Shown here in pieces: positions 25,799-39,200 of a DNA stretch of 64,000 bases. Position numbers and translations under genes: made by a program. Location: assembly GCA_026770025.1 (NCBI GenBank), contig JAMXDE010000034.1, forward strand, positions 1 through 64,000, in the 5' to 3' direction. The notes beneath the pieces were generated by a model, which had not been told where the DNA came from, did no database searches, and saw nothing but the letters and a program-made list of their open reading frames with translations. The DNA comes from Craspedostauros australis (taxonomy: Eukaryota; Bacillariophyta; Bacillariophyceae; Mastogloiales; Achnanthaceae). Position 1 is the first letter of the stretch; each line of letters starts with the position of its first letter.

Positions 25799-26433
25799 CA
25801 CAGACGGTGCACACAGTGCACACACACTGATCACGCAGTTCCCTACAAGCTTGAATGGCCAAATCACAACACGCTGCCCTACAGTGCCCATACACTGCCC
25901 ATACACTGCTCACAACAAGGAAATGCACGAAAACCCAAGATACAGCATCACTAATAACCCCTAACCCTCCATACACGAGTAGCAAAGACACACAAGACAC
26001 AAAAGACACACAAGGCACACAAGGCATGCACAGAGACAAGGCCATGGCACAACATGTCACCAACTGCTCACTACACACCCATGTATGATAACCCAAAGTA
26101 CAATAAAACCAGGGCAATTTCCAGCACCCATCATACACTAAGACACTGCTCACTACAGGCCAAAGCACGACAATCTAGGACACAAAAGCATCACCCTAAC
26201 AATTGACAGCACCAATCATACATCAAGACGCAGCTCACTACACCACAATGCACAACAACCCAAAAAGAATGTTGCTCATAGCCCCCAACACACTGGCAGC
26301 AAAAACACGCACACACAAGCGCCCGAACAATGCCCACAAAGCCAAAACTTGATCACACAACATGCCAATGCACGATAACCCACAATACAAGGACGATACT
26401 ACACCCTAAGACACACATGAGCAGCAATGGCAC

Positions 26434-26651
26434 GCACTCACCCTTGCACTCACCCTCGCACTCGCACTCACCCTCACCCTTGCACTCACCCTCACCCTCA
26501 CACTCACACTCACCCTCACCCTCACCCTCACCCTCGCACTCACACCCACACCCACACTCACACTCACACTCACACCCACACCCACACCCACACTCACACT
26601 CACACTCACACTCACACCCACACTCACACTCACACTCACACTCACACTGAC
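26434..26651. repeat. Hexamer array of telomere-like variants, copy B
   Basis: The same gradient of CACCCT to CACTCA hexamers as at 9,836-10,083, five units shorter. Confidence 0.88.
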
Positions 26652-27080
26652 ACAGCAAACAACGCACAACGACTGTACACACACTACACAACACAGACTA
26701 CACACTCACATTCACAACGCACAACAAACGACGTACAGACCAATGACTGTACACACACTACACAACACCCAAACGGACAAAGGGCAGACCAATTATCCAC
26801 ACTACAATACACTACGGACAACGCACGGACGCTAATGTACCACCCAATTCACCATTTCCCGCAACTCCCAAATGTACCACCCAATGCCCATTTCCCACAC
26901 CTCCCAAAATACCCCTAATCAACCCAAAATAGTGACAAACTTCAACACCCCACAGCTCGCTCAATATCCACCCATTGACAAAAGCGAGCGTCACTACAGG
27001 TGCCCAAGAGCCCGCTCCAAACCACCAACCACCAAAAAGCCAAAAATAAAAACGAATTATTGTTCAGGTTCCGGCTTTTA

Positions 27081-27113
27081 TAAACCCTAACCCTAACCCT
27101 TAACCCTAACGGA
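27081..27113. repeat. Interstitial telomere tract at the end of copy B
   Basis: About four CCCTAA units with one extra T lie exactly where copy A and copy B diverge. They are in the same orientation as the chromosome-end array. Confidence 0.9.
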
Positions 27114-28410
27114 TATGAGTGTCCGCAGGTGCAACCAATCAAACCCTAATGTACGAGGATTTAACACGGTGACGTACGACGGCCAGACCGATGTTTGGGT
27201 CGATTGACGGTCGACGTACAGACGCTTGTATGGGCACGCAATACACACGGTCGAAGGACGGACGTTTTTGTATGGAAAATGTTCATGTTCCGCAACTCCA
27301 CGTACGATGGTCAGACCGATGTTTGGGTCGATTGACGGTCGACGTACAGACGTTTGTATGGGAACACATACACGTACGGTCGACGTACCGACGTAAATGT
27401 ATGGAAATTGTCGATGATCCGCGACTCTCCGAAAGTGCGGACGAATGTCCATCATCCGCAACTCCCAAACAACAGGAGATACTACGAGCCACGTGATACA
27501 CCGTGTGAAACATGTACAGCACTCTACACCATGATGAGCACATGTTCACGTACATCTATGTGTACCCACACACGCACCACGTCCATACACACACATCAAC
27601 ACTTCTACCATATCCAACGGACCACTACAGTGTGAGATATTGATGATCAAAGTACTCAACATCATCCAGTACTTGCAATACACAGTGTCATGTACATGTA
27701 AGCACACACACATGTTCACCGTGACCATACGCACGTGTGACAACAAGAACCACACTCTGAATCAACTTGGTGATGGAGATAGTGATGCATGAGTACAACA
27801 CAAACAACATGTGATAACACGTGCAACCCTGTTAATGTGAGATGAACATGGTCAATGGCAGATGAACATGGTCAATGGCGGATGAACATGGTCAATGGCG
27901 GATGAACATGGTCAATGGCAGATGAACTATCCGTCAACATCAAATGAACTATTGTTAACACATTCCAACTACAGGAGGATGGCACAAGTCCCATGAAATG
28001 GCAGACTTGTGGGGGAGGAGGGGGAAGTCAACACCATTCCAACTACTGGAGGATGGCACAAGTCCCATGAAATGGCTGACTTGTGGGGGAGGAGGGGGAA
28101 GTCAACACCATCAACTGTGATACTCACACATCCACGTGCTCACACACACACACAGTGCCACATGGTACAACCAGCCACAACACACACGATATCACAGTAT
28201 GCCACATGTGACTATGACACTGCACACCATGACACCTAATATCACACAAGAATATGAGATACAACACGCTCAACAGTCTCAACATGACAGTGCATGGATG
28301 CAGATGAGCTGCTGTGAACATTAGTCTTTGATTGCGTTGAAATGTCACTTTCTGAAATAACACGGTTGTTACCCTAAGGTTACAGGTTACTGTAAACCCT
28401 AACCCTAACA
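27114..28410. repeat. Second subtelomeric repeat family, block 1
   Basis: The left part repeats TACGACGGCCAGACCGATG, TTTGGGTCGATTGACGG and GTACAGACG(C/T)TTGTATGGG with a period of about 130 bp. The middle part carries CATGTACA, CACCATGATGAGCACATG and AACATCATCCAGTACTTGC. Four 20 bp units GATGAACATGGTCAATGGC(A/G) lie at 27,841-27,920, then two copies of the G-rich core (27,976 and 28,053). The block closes with a hairpin and a short CCCTAACCCTAAC tract. No gene is supported. Confidence 0.75.
28380..28408. repeat. Hairpin plus interstitial telomere repeat at a block border
   Basis: TTACAG-GTTA-CTGTAA forms a perfect 6 bp stem with a 4-base loop (28,380-28,395) and runs directly into AACCCTAACCCTAAC. 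The same arrangement occurs at 31,729-31,751. Confidence 0.75.
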
Positions 28411-28885
28411 TGTACACCACGCTACACCATGATGAGCACATGTTCACGGCCATCTATGTGTACACACACACGCAGCGTGTCCATACGTACACGTCAACAC
28501 TTGTACCATCTTCAACGGACCACTACAAGGTGAGATATGGATGATCAAAGTACTCAACATCAACCAGTACTTGCAATACACAGTGTCATGTACATGTAAG
28601 CATACACACATGTTCACCATGACCACGCGCACATGTGACAACAAGAACCACACTCTGAATCGACTTGGTGATGGAGATAGTGATGCATGAGTACCACCCA
28701 AACAACACGTGATAACACGTTCAACACACGAATGTTAGATGAAGATCCTTAATGGTAGATGAACCAACAACTACAAGACACACACAGGAGTGCAGCAATC
28801 ATGCTTCAACACGGTTTGCAGACAGATAAGTCTACGGTGGTGGAGTCTAGATATACCACTATAGGGGATAGCTTCCAGTTTTGTT
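28411..28885. repeat. Second subtelomeric repeat family, partial block 2
   Basis: This is a shortened copy of the middle part of block 1, starting at ATGTACACCACGCTACACC and passing through the AGTACTTGCAATACACAGTG phrase. It ends at GTTAAACCCTAAG. No gene is visible. Confidence 0.7.
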
Positions 28886-29504
28886 AAACCCTAAGATTTA
28901 ACACGGTGACGTACGACGGCCAGACCGAACTTTGGGTCGATTGACGGACGACGTACAGACGTTTGAATGGGCACGCAATAAACACGGTCGAAGGACGGAC
29001 GTTTTTGTATGGAAAATGTCGATGATCCGCAACTCCCCGAAAGTGCGGACGAATGTTCATCATCCGCAGCTCCCAAACAACACGAGATACTACGAGCCAC
29101 GCGATACACCGTGTTAAACATGTACAGCACGCTACACCATGATGTACACATGTTCACGTGCATCTATGTGTACAGACACACGCACCACGTCCATACACAC
29201 ACATCAACACTTCTACCACCTTCAACGGACATCTACAGCGTGAGATATCGATGATCAAAGTACTCAACATCAACCAGTACTTGCAATACACAGTGTCATG
29301 TACATGTAAGCACACACATGTTCACCGTGACCATACACACGTGTGACAACAAGAACCACACTCTGAATCGACTTGGTGATGGAGATAGTGATGCATGAGT
29401 ACAACACAAACAACATGTGATAACACGTGCAACCACGTTAATGTGAGATGAACATGGTCAATGGCAGATGAACATCGTCAATGGCAGATGAACATTGTCA
29501 ATGG
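28886..29504. repeat. Second subtelomeric repeat family, block 3
   Basis: The block repeats ACGGTGACGTACGACGGCCA, the ATGTACA...CACCATGATG part and the AGTACTTGC part. It ends in three or four units of GATGAACAT(G/C/T)GTCAATGGC at about 29,447-29,506. No gene is visible. Confidence 0.7.
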
Positions 29505-31500
29505 CAAATGAACTATTGTCAACATCAAATGAACTATTGTTAATATCATTCCAACTACTGGAGGATGGCACAAGTCCCATGAAATGGCTGACTTGTGGGG
29601 GAGGAGGGGGAACAACACCATTCCAACTACAGGAGGATGGCACAAGTCCCATGAAATGGCTGACTTGTGGGGGAGGAGGGGGAACAACACCATCAACTGT
29701 GATACTCACACATCCACGTGCTCACACACACACACACACACTGCCACTTGGTACAACCAGCCACAACACACAACAACACGTGAGACCGTGATGCAACAGT
29801 CAACACACAATGAACTATCTGTCAACATCAAATGAACTATTGTTAACACATTCCAACTACAGGAGGATGGCACAAGTCCCATGAAATGGCTGACTTGTGG
29901 GGGAGGAGGGGGAAGTCAACACCATCAACTGTGATACTCACACATCCACGTGCTCACACACACACACACACTGCCACACCGTACAACCAGCCACAACACA
30001 CAACAACACGTGAGACCGTGATGCAACAGTCAACATCAAATGAACTATCTGTCAACACCAAATGAACTATTGTTAATATCATTCCAACTACAGGAGGATG
30101 GCACAAGTCCCATGAAATGGCTGACTTGTGGGGGAGGAGGGGGAAGTCAACACCATTCCAACTACGGGAGGATGGCACAAGTCCCATGAAATGGCTGACT
30201 TGTGGGGGAGGAGGGGGAAGTCAACACCATTCCAACTACAGGAGGATGGCACAAGTCCCATGAAATGGCTGACTTGTGGGGGAGGAGGGGGAAGTCAACA
30301 CCATCAACTGTGATACTCACACATCCACGTGCTCACACACACACACACTGCCACACCGTACAACCAGCCACAACACACAACAACACGTGAGACTGTGATG
30401 CAACAGTCAACATCAAATGAACTATCTGTCAACACCATTCCAACTACTGGAGGATGGCACAAGTCCCATGAAATGGCTGACTTGTGGGGGAGGAGGGGGA
30501 AGTCAACACCATCAACTGTGATACTCACACATCCACGTGCTCACACACACACACACACACACACTGCCACACCGTACAACCAGCCACAACACACAACAAC
30601 ACGTGAGACCGTGATGCAACAGTCAACACACAATGAACTATCTGTCAACATCAAATGAACTATTGTTAACACATTCCAACTACAGGAGGATGGCACAAGT
30701 CCCATGAAATGGCTGACTTGTGGGGGAGGAGGGGGAACAACACCAACTGTGATACTCACACATCCACGTGCTCACACACACACACACACACACTGCCATA
30801 CCGTACAACCAGCCACAACACACAACAACACGTGAGACCGTGATGCAACAGTCAACACACAATGAACTATCTGTCAACACCAAATGAACTATCTGTCAAC
30901 ACCATTCCAACTACTGGAGGATGGCACAAGTCCCATGAAATGGCTGACTTGTGGGGGAGGAGGGGGAACAACACCATTCCAACTACTGGAGGATGGCACA
31001 AGTCCCATGAAATGGCTGACTTGTGGGGGAGGAGGGGGAAGTCAACACCATCAACTGTGATACTCACACATCCACATGCTCACACACACACACACACTGC
31101 CACACCGTACAACCAGCCACAACACACAACAACACGTGAAACCACAATGCAACAGGCAACATCAAATGAACTATCTGTCAACACCATTCCAACTACTGGA
31201 GGATGGCACAAGTCCCATGAAATGGCTGACTTGTGGGGGAGGAGGGGGAAGTCAACACCATCAACTGTGATACTCACACATCCACGTGCTCACACACACA
31301 CACACACTGCCACACCGTACAACCAGCCACAACACACAACAACACGTGCGACCGCGATGCAACAGTCAACATCAAATGAACTATTGTTAATATCATTCCA
31401 ACTACTGGAGGATGGCACAAGTCCCATGAAATGGCTGACTTGTGGGGGAGGAGGGGGAAGTCAACACCATCAACTGTGATACTCACACATCCATTTGCTC
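29505..31500. repeat. Composite G-rich / CA-rich satellite
   Basis: Twelve copies of a core of about 74 bp alternate irregularly with eight CA-rich spacers of 120-150 bp. The core runs from CATTCCAACTAC through GGATGGCACAAGTCCCATG to TTGTGGGGGAGGAGGGGGAA. The spacer runs through CACATCCACGTGCTC, a (CA)n run of variable length, and GTACAACCAGCCACAACACA. Cores occur singly or as tandem pairs or triplets (30,096-30,270). The frames in it are repeat translations. Confidence 0.85.
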
Positions 31501-32287
31501 ACACACACACACAAACTGCCACACCACAACACACATGATAACACAGTATGCCACATGTGACTATGACACTGCACACCATGACACATAATATCACACATTA
31601 ATGTGGGATACAACATGCTCAACAGTGTTGACATGACAGTGCATGGATACAGATCAGCAGCTGTGATCACCAGTTTTCGATTGAGTTGAAATGTCACTTT
31701 TTGAAATAACACGGGGGTCCAACTAAGGTTACAGGTTACTGTAAACCCTAACGCTCTCAGGCATGGCTCCTTTCATCTGCATTTGCATCTTGCGTTCATG
31801 GTGGTTCATCGCCTGCTTTAACTGCACGTTGGAGAGCGCCTACATTCGTCAAGTTCATACTCGTAGACCTGTAGGTACCTCTCCTTCGGTCTCCTGTCAT
31901 CTCGCTGGTCCCACTTTGGTCCGTGTCATTTCAGTTCCTTCCTTCGGTCATCTCGATGGTTGCCTTTGGATCTTTGGAACTTATTGTCGTTTGGATCGTG
32001 GTCTTGGGTGAATAGGGATCGCCTCTGTTTCGCTTTCTCACGTCAGGTTCTCAGGGACGTGTCGACTTGTTCAGATATATTGGTTGTCGTGCTCATTTGA
32101 TTCACTCATGGGCTGATGTGTTGTCGTTGTTATAGATCTCTGGGTTCCCAACCGTTATCAGGACATAGCCAAATAGGCCACTGGATGAAGGTGCTTGGGT
32201 GTCGCATAAGACAGGTAAGGCCATTGGGCTGTCCGAGTGCAACTGATCGATTGCTAGGTTGCGGTTTGTCTGGAAGATGATATTGGG
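31501..32287. other. End of the subtelomere and unassigned spacer
   Basis: Positions 31,501-31,728 repeat the tail of block 1 (CAGTATGCCACATGTGACTA, GAGTTGAAATGTCACTTT), and the hairpin with AAACCCTAACG closes the repeat domain at 31,729-31,751. From 31,752 to 32,287 the base composition changes to unique-looking T-rich sequence in which I recognise no gene or repeat. Confidence 0.6.
31729..31751. repeat. Hairpin plus telomere repeat closing the subtelomere
   Basis: TTACAG-GTTA-CTGTAA is followed by AACCCTAACG, as at 28,380-28,408. It marks the last telomere-like repeat seen in the window. Confidence 0.75.
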
Positions 32288-32425
32288 GGTTGCGGCAATC
32301 ATGGGTATCTTTGCACTTAATGCCATTTCGGTTCCAGTCAGTCCTCATGGGAGCTGCGGTAGAACAAGGTATCTTTGCAAAGTCGTACCCCCGATTCCTG
32401 ACACCCTTCCATTGTCGCACCATCA
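32288..32425 (-). mobile_element. Inverted LTR fragment with polypurine tract (family of the element at 53,848)
   Basis: Read on the minus strand, GCGACAATGGAAGGG is followed by TGTCAGGAATCGGGGG, matching the polypurine tract and LTR start at 60,370-60,400. The word GCGGCAATCATGGGTATC also belongs to that LTR. It is a truncated relic of an element in the opposite orientation, lying just left of the copia element at 32,448. Confidence 0.7.
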
Positions 32426-32447
32426 TACTCACCCACACACAAACCGT

Positions 32448-33236
32448 TGTCGAGATGTACATGTGAGTATACGTCAAGATGTACGTGTATATGTGCATCG
32501 TTCACCCGCTGTTCTCTCATACGCACTTGGACGGTATAACTATACTCGTGTCAATAGTATGCTGTGATTCGTCAGAATTACAGGGGAAATGGAACACACG
32601 AAAAGGGGCAAGATTTCTGGAGGAAATTTGCAAATAACGATTTCTGAGAGAATCAGAAGATCGTCCGTCCATGCGTCAATGGTACCAAGAGAATCTCGAG
32701 GTACTTCCCAACTAAACCTCAGATGACAATATCATCTGACAGACTACTGCATCACCAATGGAACGTGACATCTGGAGAGCAGAAGGACGCCTACTGACGT
32801 CGACAGGATGTCAACATGTCACCACGTCGACAGCTGTCTCCAAGTCAGAGCAGGAGGCAAAGATACGATGACCCATGAAGATCATGGACACTGAAGGTGA
32901 ACTTCAAATGGTAAGTACTCATGGAGTAGAAGCCAGTACTGAATGAACAGAGTGTCGAATGCGGAGTACGCATTGAACACGGAGTATCGTGTAACACGAG
33001 CACACGATGTTGAGAGAGAGAGAGAATACAGAGAAGAGCGAGAGAGGATCTCGCGTACCGACTCATAGTCGGAGACTGAATCTACGAAACAGATTGAAGC
33101 GCTGAGAGCATCGGGCAAGACAATTGGTGTACACCGAGAGGATCGGAGTAACCAACTAATGAAATAGCAAACGAACGACTATCAACCACCACCATCTTCC
33201 ACGATCGTAGGTTACCGTGAGCGGAACTTGCCAACA
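32448..33236 (+). repeat. 5' LTR of the copia element
   Basis: 789 bp, TG...CA termini. Compared with 39,511-40,305 it shows about 25 substitutions, mostly transitions, and a length change in a GA run. Confidence 0.92.
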
Positions 33237-36200
33237 CGTTTATAAACGATAGATTAGGGCGAGCCCGCGAATCGTATCGTGCGAGGAAGACGAACATCAT
33301 TCAAGAGCAGCAGGCTGAATGAGCGAGGAAGAGGAATTGAAAGACATCCCTCTGTCCAATCCGACTATCAAGAGAGAAGAAGGTGCGAGTGAGACTCCAC
33401 CACGACAAGAGAAGGAAGCAGCTGCGGCTACTGTCCTATCAGGCGCATACGCAAGCGCGATCGACAAGACCGAAGAAGAACGGTCTGCAAGACTACATCG
33501 TAAGGAGAAGAGGATTCTCAAGGCGATCAAGCAAGAGGAGACTGGTGTGACGGAGAGCATTCGCACAGCCAAACAGAGTGGGAAAAGTGAGACACCACCA
33601 GGAGGAGAATTTGTGAGCAAATCAGTCCTCGCGAAACAACAAGCGCAAAAACGAAGAATCGGGAACACAGAAACCGACGGAAATCAAGGGCGCGAGCGCA
33701 CTAACGACTAAACAACGAACCAACATGGCGACATCAGCCAACGTGAACAAGCGACGCATTAAGGCGCCAATGTTCAGCGGTGAACAAGAAGACTACAGCG
33801 CATGGGAGTCCCAAGCAAAGGCATACGCTCGTGCACAGAAGACGAGAGACGTGATGTTGGGCAAGACCAAGGTGCCAACAATGAGCGAGATCGCGGCAGC
33901 CGCCGATGAAGACAAGGAAGCGATAGAGGAGATCTACGAGCTGGGATGCGACTGCTTCAGCGATCTGATCCTCATGATGGATGCAGAGAAAGGAAAAGGC
34001 AAGCAGGCCATCCAGTACATCAACCAATGCATCTCCGATGACTACCCCGAAGGAGACGCACACGGAGCGTGGAACGTTCTCGCGGAGAAGTTCCGACCAT
34101 CCGACGCGGTAACGAAGATCAAACTCAAGCGTCAATTCAACAACGAAAAGATGAAAAGAGACACGGACCCCGACATCTACATCACACAACTCGAAAGTCT
34201 ACGATCGCGTCTCCACGATGTCAAGTATGAGATCACGGACGAAGAAATGATCATCCAGATTCTCAGCACGGTGAGCGTGGAATACAAAACCCACGTCGTG
34301 AACCTCCAACACCAACTCACGTTCAATCCGGAGCTGGTTACCATCAACACGATCAGAGGAGTACTCCGCACTGCATATGCCACGCACAGAGGAGGCAAGG
34401 CATACGTCGACGACTTCCAAGACAGCAACACGAAGAGCAACGACACCGGCTTCACAAGCACCGGTAACTTCAAGGGTACTTGCCACAACTGTGGTGTGTA
34501 TGGCCATAGATCCGCCGATTGCCCAGAACGCAAGAAATCGAACAATAAGAAAAACAACAACAACAACAACAACAAGATGAACGGAAAGCGCAACAAGGGA
34601 AGCGGCTTCAAGGGCAAGTGCAACTACTGCGGCATCTTCGGACACCGCGAGGCGGAGTGCCGAAAGAAGAAGTTCAACGAGAAGAAGGCCGACGAGCAGG
34701 CCAACACAGCAACGCAAGGACACGACAAGAGCGGACACGAGATGGTACTCTCGGCAAAGGACATGCCGCTCTGCATGTTGGTGTCCGACGACTACATCGA
34801 AGACTCCTTCTTCGATAACTTCGAATACGTCGGGAGTGACGACGAAGTGCAGGGTGATGAGATCATCCCGGAGTGGCTCAGCGAAGAGCCAATCATCCAC
34901 GAGGTGGATCCAAGACGCGAAGCGAGCTACGAATGCTGCTTCAACGCGCACGACCTGATCGGTTCATACGGCGACGAAGCTGAGATGGACAACGAGGCCA
35001 ACGATAGTGACATCGAAGAGGCCATGAGTGATGACGACGACGACGCCGACGAGGACGGCGCAGATGAAGACGACGAGGCGGACCGCGGCGCGGCGCCTCC
35101 TCCTCCAGCGGCGGGGAACAACAGATCGGGCATCTTCGACGAGGATGACAGCGACGAATCGGTGGACGGCAATCATCCAGACGACAGCTTCAATCCAAAC
35201 GAGCGTGTCGTATACCCAGGGAATATCGACTTCCCACCAATCGAAGATCCCAACAGGTCCAACTACCTCCACCGTCATGACACCGTCCCATATGCAACAG
35301 CAACAGCATTGGTAATCCAGAAGCAACTTATCTTCGATGCCGTAATGGAAGCAGGAACAAACCTCTTCCCAGGGCATGTACAAGGAGTGCTCAGACTGAT
35401 ATGGGTGAACATGATGGGATCGATCCTATCCGAGAACTTCAGATCGATCGAAGAGATTCTCGCCAATTCGGTTGTGATCAATCGCATACTGGAAGCAGCT
35501 GAGACAGAGACGATCCCAGAGACGGATCTTCATTACATCCTTGGAGGATGTATGCGCGTACTCTTACGCGAACGACCACGCGTCCACCCGTACGATCCAG
35601 CCACAGGATCACATCGAAACAGCACCATTCCATCGGACTATGCGCAACTACCCGACGACATGGATGACGGAGACCATCATCATCCATACAACGAAGATGG
35701 AGTCCACGAAGACGACGACGACGGCAGCTTCAACGACGAGATAGCTGCGGCAGCCGTGGAGCAGCTCCACGAGCTCAGTACCAGATACAAAGACAAGGTC
35801 AACAAGGACACCTGGCTCGCCGACAGTGGAGCTTCGTGTCACATCGTCAATTCAGACGCCGCTCTCTTCAACGTGCGGCACATCAAGTCATTCGTCCAAG
35901 TGGGAGACAGCACAAAGCTGGACTCTCCCAAGATGGGATCTATTCGCTTGAAGGTCAAGCAACGAGACAACACTGGCCACATCATCCGGCTCGATGACGT
36001 GAAGTACACACCGAAAATGGCGGTGAACCTTTTCTCCACGAACAAGACTCTGTACAACGGTTACCAACTTGGTAGCAACGGCATTCTGATGGACATCATC
36101 AACGGATCCGGAATGAAGATCGTGTTCGATCGAGTCTTCCCCACATCCAACGGATTCATCACGGGAGTGCAGATGCATCCCATCATGCCAACAGACGACG

Positions 36201-39200
36201 ACAAGGCTTGCACAGCCATCGTCAAGAATCCATCCAAGGAGATCAGCGCGGTGAACCTGCACCGAATGCTCGGCCACGCGCCACTCGAGACCATGAAGCG
36301 GACGGCCGCTCAATACGGATGGAAAATCATCGGCGAGATGCCAGTGTGTCGCGACTGCGCGGTCGCGAACGCAAGAGTGAAGAATATTCCGAAGGCAACC
36401 ATTCCAAGAGCCACTCGCCGCGGCGAACGGTTCTTCATTGACATTAGTTACACTAAACACATAAGCTTCGGAGATAAACGCTACTGGACCCTGATCATTG
36501 ACGACTGCACGGATCACTGCTGGAGTTTCTTTCTCAAGAACAAAAGTGATCAACCAGGATACATCAAACGATTCGTCCAGACGATCAAGTCACAGACTGG
36601 TGACCAACAGATCATCTTCCGAGGTGACAACAGCGGAGAGAACAAATCCACGGAGGATGTTCTCATCGATGCAGGACTCAACGTGAAATTCGAATACACG
36701 GCATCGAACACGCCGCAACAGAACGGCAGAGTGGAACGCAAGTTCGCGTACCTCTACACCAAGATCCGCTCCATGCTCAACGGAGCACAGCTCGACGAAG
36801 AGTATAGGCATGGCCTGTGGGCAGCAGCTGCTAGCACTGCCACCGCCATCGCCAACATCACTGTAGCGAAGAACCAGAAGGAGTCACCACATCGACAATT
36901 CTTCGGCAACGATCCACCATATGCGGATGCACTCCGCACGTTTGGAGAGGTGGGTGTTGTGAAGACTACCTACGGCGGGATTACTGCCAAGCTCAAGAAC
37001 AGAGGAGAAGAGATGGTGTTCATCGGATATGCACACCAACATGCATCAGGGGTCTACAACATGTATAGACCATCAACCAAGTCACTCATCTGTTCACGGG
37101 ACATCAAGTGGCTCAACCAATCATACGGACAGTTCCGTGGCTGGGCACCAGCACCGAACATATCCAACGAGACAGGAACAACGGACGCAGATGGCTTCAC
37201 AACCATCGGACGGAAGGGAGCAACGCCAAGGACGGCAACGCGTCAAGCATCGAAAGCAAGGAAAGTATCCTTTGCTGACAGTAACATGTACTATATCCTA
37301 TCAGACAGCGATGATGAGGATAATGAGGACGATGGAAGAGCAACTCCATCTGTCCGTAACGACGAGGAAGATCGGAGCGAATCGAATCACGAGAATGACG
37401 AGATCATACCATCCGGCGACGAAACCGACGATGACACAGGCGTTACTCCTCCGAACACACCAGCGAGGTCTACACATGGCACACCATCCAAACCTCCACC
37501 GAGCAAGCCAAACAAGCGTGACATAGCTAGAAAGGAGAGGATCCGACGTCACGAAGCACGAGGCAGGAAGGGAGAAGTTAATCCCAAGCCAACTACAGGG
37601 AAGAGTATTTCCAGAGCTCTGCGCGAGCTCGCAGACTTCAACGAATGAGGTCGAAAGGAAGAAGGCTATGAGAGCAATCCATCATCCAATGAGGCGAGTG
37701 ACGAACTCAGCGACGAGATGATAGACGATTCCAACAACGAAACTACAGATGACGAAGAAATCGAAAACAAAGATGAAGAGGTCGAGATCACTCACCATAG
37801 TACAACTGGATTATATGGAATGAATGCAATCATTACCGAATCACCAGCGATCGACATCGGACTGTCGATGCAGGACGAGAACAAGGAACCAGAGAAGCAC
37901 ATCGAACCTACAACGTTCGACGGAGCCTTCAATCACCCAGATCCTATCCACCGGAAGGGATATCGAGCAGCCATCAAGAAGGAGTTCGACTCCATGGATA
38001 CACGCAAGGTGTATAGCAAGATCAAACGAGACGCCATCCCACGCGGCCACAGATGCTGCAAGTGCAAATGGGTCTTCAAGCTGAAACGTGACGGCACACA
38101 TCGAGCGCGGCTCGTTGCATGTGGCTATTCACAAATCGCAGGAGTGGACTTCCAAGAGCATTACTCACCTGTTATCCATGACGTGACCTATCGGGTCATG
38201 ATGGTGATCATGCTGATCAAGAAGATGGACTGCGCACTCGTCAATGTCGTAACGGCATTCCTACATGGAGACCTTGACGAGGAGATCTACATGAACTGTC
38301 CCAACAGGATAGATCATCAACCAGACGAAGCCCTGACCCTACACAAGCCAATCTACGGACTTGTACAGAGCGCCAGGCAATGGTTCAAGATGTTGGTATC
38401 GACCCTCAAGAATATCAACTTCGAACAGAGCGCAGCAGACCCGTGCCTGTTCTACAGGAAGACGAACGAAGGAAGCATGATCGTGGCCATCTACGTGGAC
38501 GATTGCTTCTGCTGTGGAGACTCCAAGGCACTGGAGACATTCCTGAAGGACATCCAAGGCAGCAAATTCAAGGTGACAATCGAGTGCGGACTCGGAGACT
38601 ACCTCAGCTGTAACATCGAACTGAACCATGACAAGACTAGAGCGACATTGCGTCAGCCACATCTCATCCGACACCTCATCGAAGAGTTCGGAACCAAGGT
38701 TGAGAAGATGCAACGCTATGGGACACCGGGAACCCCGGGTCAAATCATCGTACGACCATCCGAAGATAACGGACTACAGAAGGTCGGACCGGAAGAACAT
38801 GCCGAATACCGCCGAGGCGTCGGTATGCTACTCTTCCTCATCAAGCACTCGCGACCAGATATCGCGAACCCTGTGAGGGAACTCTCCAAGGTATTGATTG
38901 GGCCCACCAAGGCCGCAATGAAGGAGATGTATCGGATCATCAAGTATGTGATCGATACAAAGGACTATGGATTGAAGATCCATCCAGCACGTCCAGACGA
39001 CGACGGCTGGGACATGGAGCTCTTCTGCGACAGCGAATATGCAGGAGACAAGAACACAAGAATCAGTGTAGGGGGATTCATCCTATATCTGTGCAAGGTA
39101 CCAATCCTTTGGCGATCCAAGGCACAGAAGGCCGTCACACTCAGCTCATCCGAAGCAGAATACGTTGCCCTTTCCGAAGCGGCAAAGGAAATCTTCTTCG

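Larger units (their letters stand above)
17083..27092. repeat. Segmental duplication, copy B (about 10.0 kb)
   Basis: This is the second copy of the block at 389-10,524, in the same orientation. Its contents in order are TAR (17,083-17,593), CACACACT array (17,594-17,923), spacer, reverse-transcriptase relic, LTR relic, spacer, TAR (22,839-23,823), satellite (23,824-25,798), 95 bp repeats, hexamer array (26,434-26,651) and an interstitial telomere tract (27,081-27,113). Frame translations agree with copy A except where the two substitution clusters and two array-length changes fall. Confidence 0.95.

Noticed and set aside
29505-31500. Evenly spaced repeats resembling a CRISPR array
   Set aside because: The repeats are 74 bp with repeated, not unique, spacers in a eukaryotic subtelomere. 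It is a composite satellite.
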